NCBI GenBank assembly: GCA_946482165.1
Contig: CAMLQS010000025.1
Span: 1 to 25,409 of the forward strand
Reading direction: 5' to 3'
Length of the DNA: 25,409 nt
Source of the DNA: an uncultured Verrucomicrobiota bacterium
GTDB taxonomy: Bacteria; Verrucomicrobiota; Verrucomicrobiae; Opitutales; Opitutaceae
Numbering within the stretch: the first letter of the stretch is position 1; each line of letters opens with the position of its first letter. The notes beneath the pieces were generated by a model, which had not been told where the DNA came from, searched no databases, and saw nothing but the letters and a program-made list of their open reading frames with translations. The position numbers were made by a program, and so were the translations under genes. Positions 22,108 to 25,409 of this stretch are shown one piece after another.

Positions 22108-24065
22108 TTTGATATCGTCCTTGCGACATTTCGGTAGGCGGGCTCCAGCCCCGCGTCATCGATGATCTTCCGCGCTTCCGCCGAGTGCTCGGTCTCGACG
22201 CGAGTGTTCGTCGGCTCGCAATTAACGCCCCGGATGTCCGCCTTGGCGATCGTGGTGAAGTTACCGTCGATCTTGTTGTCGCGTATCCGAGGCGTCCAGA
22301 GGTTGATCCACTGGCCGTGCGCGGGCTTCGGTCCGTCGCGCTGGTCGCGCGGGTCCAGGACGTTGCCCGCGACCGTCCAATAGGCCGATCCGTCGTCGAG
22401 ATAAAGCGTGCGAGTGTTCGAGCGGACGTAGTTGCCCTCGATACGCGAACCAGGCTGCTCGCCCAGCACGTAGATGGCGCCGCCATCCCTGGGCAATTCC
22501 CGCTGTGTGTCGCACACGCGGTTCCTGGCGATCACGTTATCCTTCGAGACGGTCGAAGGTGGAATCTCGCCGTTCCCCCACCACCAGCCGAGCGCGATGC
22601 CGCCATACGGCACGCGGGCGATATCGTTGTGCGAAATCTCCACGGCCTCGGTGAAGAATCCGCTGATGGCCTCCTGTTGCTTGAATTCCAGGCTTACGTC
22701 GCGAATCCAGTTGTTGGAGATTCTGACGCGCGCACACGCGCCTTCGACGCCGGCCGGAAACAACGGACCGTCGCCGATCGCGTAATGTTGCGGATGACCT
22801 ACATTGACCGCGTTGCCGGACAGGTCGTGGAACGCGTTGCCGACCACCTCGCTGTCCACCACATCGTTGACGAGGCTGACCGCGCAACCGCTGGCGAGGC
22901 GCGTGAAGTGATTACGCTCGAAGCGGATGTTCTCCGCGTTGCGCAACTCCACCGTGGCCCGCGGCAGGTCGAGGATGTTGTAACGCGTTTTGTGATGATT
23001 TCCGTCGGCGCGAAAGTGCGTGTAGTATCCGAGGCTCTGCACGCCTATCGCCCCGTGCGAGTCGGCGACCCGGTTCAACTGCCAGTGATCGTGCGAAAAC
23101 GTCAGGCCGGAGAAGACGAGGTTCGCGACGCGTCCACTGGTCGAGCCGCCGGCGATCCGCAGCAGTCCCTCGCTCGTCGGTGCGATCACCTCCGCCTTGG
23201 TCATATCCTCCTCGTCCCGCGCGAAGTAATAGAGCGTGTGCGTGACGCGGTTAAAATAGAACTGCCCGGGACGGTCCAGGAACTCGAACGCGTTGCGAAG
23301 GGTGAACGATTCCTGCGGCGCGATGTTGCATTCCCACGCCATCGTCGCCGCGACCGCTCCGAGCGGCTGCTGGAGTTTGGCCACCCTGAAGCCGTCCTCC
23401 GTCGCCACGTCGCGGACACCCATGACGAGAAAAGTCCAGATTCGCCGTTGCAGCAGCTCGATATCGGCCGGGTTCGTGAGCGCGGGCATTTCGGCTGCGT
23501 CGAACTTGATTCCGTCCAACGTCGCGCCCGGCGTTTCGGCCCATGGTTCGTCGCCTTTCACGACAAACTCGCCCCAGGCGCCCCTGCCCGTGAAATCCGC
23601 GCGTGTCATCTCCGCGCGAGCTCCGTTGACGTAAAGGGTGCGCAATTTGCGATCCGACTGGAGCGTCGCTTTGTAGATACGTCCGCTATGCACGGACCAG
23701 TTGGTCACCGGGATGCCGCCGCTGATGACGGGCGTCTCCGCCTCGTAGGCGCGGTAGATGATCTTGAAGCCATCCCGGCCTGAATCCGCCGCGTTGAACT
23801 CCACCGGCGCCGTGACGGGATAGATTCCGCCACGAAGATGAACGACGATGTCGGCGGTCATATTTCGATTGATCGCACGCACCGCATCCCGGGCGCGGAC
23901 CAAAGTTAGAAATGGCTTTTCCAGGGTTCCGGGATGCGCGTCGTCGCCGGCCGGAGAGACGTAGAACTCCGGGTCCGCATCCGCCGCAAACGCTGCGCCG
24001 ACGGAGGAGAGCAATGCGCCATAAAAGACCATCCGCAGGGCGCGGAATGCGGGATATACCCTCAT
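22104..24065 (-). CDS. secreted right-handed beta-helix glycosidase-like protein (GH141/GH120-like)
   Basis: Exported protein of 653 residues. The signal peptide is MRVYPAFRALRMVFYGALLSSVGAAFA. The mature protein starts with PEFYVSPAGDDAHPGTLEKPFLTLVRARDAV and continues HLRGGIYPVTAPVEF...DSGRDGFKIIYRAYEAETPVISGG, the opening of beta-helix glycosidases such as GH141 and GH120. PbH1-type turns follow (ENIRFERNHFTRLASGCAV; ARVRISNNWIRDVS; VEISHNDIARVPYGGIAL). Near the C-terminus are two Asp motifs on successive turns, DGGAIY (Asp527) and YLDDGS (Asp557/558), where such families place the catalytic acids. GH141 members include alpha-L-fucosidases and xylanases, GH120 beta-xylosidases. The family choice is made by eye. 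It lies between GH31 (20-bp gap) and GH2 (4-bp overlap) in one operon. Confidence 0.8.
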   Translation of the reverse strand: MRVYPAFRALRMVFYGALLSSVGAAFAADADPEFYVSPAGDDAHPGTLEKPFLTLVRARDAVRAINRNMTADIVVHLRGGIYPVTAPVEFNAADSGRDGFKIIYRAYEAETPVISGGIPVTNWSVHSGRIYKATLQSDRKLRTLYVNGARAEMTRADFTGRGAWGEFVVKGDEPWAETPGATLDGIKFDAAEMPALTNPADIELLQRRIWTFLVMGVRDVATEDGFRVAKLQQPLGAVAATMAWECNIAPQESFTLRNAFEFLDRPGQFYFNRVTHTLYYFARDEEDMTKAEVIAPTSEGLLRIAGGSTSGRVANLVFSGLTFSHDHWQLNRVADSHGAIGVQSLGYYTHFRADGNHHKTRYNILDLPRATVELRNAENIRFERNHFTRLASGCAVSLVNDVVDSEVVGNAFHDLSGNAVNVGHPQHYAIGDGPLFPAGVEGACARVRISNNWIRDVSLEFKQQEAISGFFTEAVEISHNDIARVPYGGIALGWWWGNGEIPPSTVSKDNVIARNRVCDTQRELPRDGGAIYVLGEQPGSRIEGNYVRSNTRTLYLDDGSAYWTVAGNVLDPRDQRDGPKPAHGQWINLWTPRIRDNKIDGNFTTIAKADIRGVNCEPTNTRVETEHSAEARKIIDDAGLEPAYRNVARTISK

Positions 24066-24084
24066 TGTTGGCGCGCGTCTCGGC

Positions 24085-25409
24085 TCAGAGGCGGCGGGAA
24101 ATTTTCCGGCCGTGGTAGCGCAGGTCGACGGTCCTCGCCGCCGGCTCGAGTCCGACGCCGTTTTCCGGGGTGACGAGGACCACGCGGAACTCGCGCTCTT
24201 TGAGCATGCCGGCGTAAGCGCCGCGGATGGCGCCGATGGTGAGCTCGCGGCGTTTGTCGCTCCAGGTGATCGGAATCACCGAGTGTTCACCCTTTTGGTA
24301 GCCCCAGCCGTCGCCGGCGTCCTCGTAGAGGAGACATGAACCATCGGCGCCGGGGTAGACGCGCAGCTCGAGCGGGGCCGAAAGCGCCTCGCCGGAGTAT
24401 TGCACGCGGGGACCGAGCGGCAGGATGGCGCCGGCTCTCACGAGGAGCGGGGAACGCGAGAGCGGGGCGTCGACCTTGACGGTTTGTCCGCCCGACAACG
24501 GCCGGCCGCTCCAGAAGTCGATCCACGCGGAGTTATTCGGGAGGTAGACGTCCACGGTTTCGGCGACGTCTTTCAACGGCGCCGAGCCCCGGCCATAGAG
24601 CATGGGCTTGAGCACGGGGGCGATCATGAGCTCGTCGCCAACCATGAACTGGGTCTTCAGGTCGTGGGTCCGGACATCCTCGGGAAAAGAGAACGAGACG
24701 GGGCGGATCCAAGAGGCATTCCGCCGCGAGACCCGTCCGCTCAGGGAGTAGAGATGGGGCAGCAGGCGATACCGCAGGTCGATGGTCCCGACGATGGCGT
24801 CGTAAAACGGCGCGCCCGGTTCGCCAAAGCGCCAGGGCTCGCGCGGCGTATCCGTCCCGTGGCTACGGAACATGGGCAGGAAGGCGCCGAACTGGAGCCA
24901 ACGGGTGTAGAGCTCCCGGTAGCCGAGGTCGTCGACGCCCTTGTCGAACTGCCCGCGCCAGAACCATTGCGATTTTCGGGCCACAAAGAAGGCGCCGATG
25001 TCCGTGGTGATGTAGGGATAGCCGGCCGCGCCGATGCTTTGCATGGAGGCGACTTCCTTGGCGAGCGTCTCCCAGCTCGCGGTGATGTCGCCGGTCCAGA
25101 CCACCGAGCCGGTGCGCTGGCCTCCGGCATAGCTGGAGCGGGTGAGGTTGAGCACGCGCCGGTCGGGAGCGGCGGCGCGCTGGTTCTCGAAGATGCCGAT
25201 CCCGCTCCACAGGCCGTAGGCGTTGAGGTGTTGGGGATCGATGATCTTGGCCAGGCCGGCGATGTTGGCGGAATCCGGATCGGCGGGGCGGTCCTTTTGC
25301 CAATCCACGTTCTCGGGCTCGGTCGAGTCGCACCACCAGCCGTCCATGCCGTGGCGGCCAAAGGGCTTCCACGCGGCGGTTTCCCAGTAGAGTTTGCGCG
25401 CCTCGGGAC
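24085..25409 (-). CDS. GH31 alpha-xylosidase-like enzyme (N-terminus outside window)
   Basis: C-terminal 441 residues of a family 31 glycoside hydrolase; the frame is open to the window edge. The catalytic nucleophile is the Asp of GMDGWWCDSTEPE (codon 25327-25329), matching the family WxD motif. Eighty residues on, the Asp of VVWTGDITASW (codon 25087-25089) is the acid/base. LTRSSYAGGQRTGSVVW and GYPYITTDIGAFF line the active site, and the C-terminal beta domains (FMVGDELMIAPVL; PLLVRAGAILPLGP; LLYEDAGDGWGYQKGE) are complete. The TEPE form and flanking sequence resemble the alpha-xylosidases that act on xyloglucan oligosaccharides more than the alpha-glucosidases, but this is by eye. It is the first visible gene of the minus-strand operon, 19 bases before the beta-helix gene; the operon promoter lies beyond the window. 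Any signal peptide or PA14 insert would be outside too. Confidence 0.9.
   Translation of the reverse strand, partial: PEARKLYWETAAWKPFGRHGMDGWWCDSTEPENVDWQKDRPADPDSANIAGLAKIIDPQHLNAYGLWSGIGIFENQRAAAPDRRVLNLTRSSYAGGQRTGSVVWTGDITASWETLAKEVASMQSIGAAGYPYITTDIGAFFVARKSQWFWRGQFDKGVDDLGYRELYTRWLQFGAFLPMFRSHGTDTPREPWRFGEPGAPFYDAIVGTIDLRYRLLPHLYSLSGRVSRRNASWIRPVSFSFPEDVRTHDLKTQFMVGDELMIAPVLKPMLYGRGSAPLKDVAETVDVYLPNNSAWIDFWSGRPLSGGQTVKVDAPLSRSPLLVRAGAILPLGPRVQYSGEALSAPLELRVYPGADGSCLLYEDAGDGWGYQKGEHSVIPITWSDKRRELTIGAIRGAYAGMLKEREFRVVLVTPENGVGLEPAARTVDLRYHGRKISRRL

Noticed and set aside
22185..23783. 532-codon plus-strand frame opposite the beta-helix gene
   Set aside because: Antisense shadow without signal peptide or motifs; the minus-strand gene is part of a tightly spaced operon.

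Overview
The window is about 25.4 kb of high-GC bacterial DNA. It looks like a verrucomicrobial genome, most likely of the Opitutaceae. The signs are a secreted glycosidase operon with no SusC/SusD partners, a lone pseudopilin with an H-G-G...FADGS tail beside a small fibronectin-like secreted protein, an AraC-type XylR regulator, and large exported proteins built from 32-residue repeats. This assignment is inference from gene content; there is no rRNA or tRNA in the window.

Left part (1-7039), housekeeping. The 3' end of the respiratory complex I operon (nuoM, truncated by the window edge, then nuoN, joined by an ATGA overlap) meets, head to head, a minus-strand set: a 43-residue lipoprotein, a proline-rich lipoprotein, adenylosuccinate lyase (purB), an unknown 118-residue protein and a YgjP-type zinc peptidase. 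A perfect 11-bp-arm palindrome lies in the purB upstream region.

Middle part (7040-14932), accessory. An 888-bp divergent intergenic region leads into two tandem paralogue pairs, all on the plus strand. The first pair are secreted, cysteine-rich parallel beta-helix proteins that share a 262-bp block identical at every base while both flanks have diverged. The second pair are 781- and 780-residue membrane-anchored or exported proteins, each made of about 20 copies of a 32-residue helical repeat. Strong hairpins follow both beta-helix genes.

Right part (15092-25409), a carbohydrate-use locus. On the minus strand are a pseudopilin and a small FnIII-like secreted protein, and upstream of them a LacI-like sensor protein that lacks a recognisable DNA-binding domain. 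Divergent from it is a complete XylR-type regulator. Converging on XylR is a minus-strand operon, in transcription order GH31 (alpha-xylosidase-like, cut by the window edge), a GH141/GH120-like beta-helix protein, and GH2 (beta-galactosidase-like, with malectin domain). The enzyme set would fit stepwise removal of Fuc-Gal-Xyl side chains of xyloglucan, but the substrate is a hypothesis.

The most notable non-coding signal is a motif TTwCG-N7-TCAGTA-N2-ACG-mA found three times with identical spacing, upstream of the secreted beta-helix pair, upstream of the pseudopilin, and between the two divergent regulators. It suggests that the accessory region and the sugar locus share a regulator.
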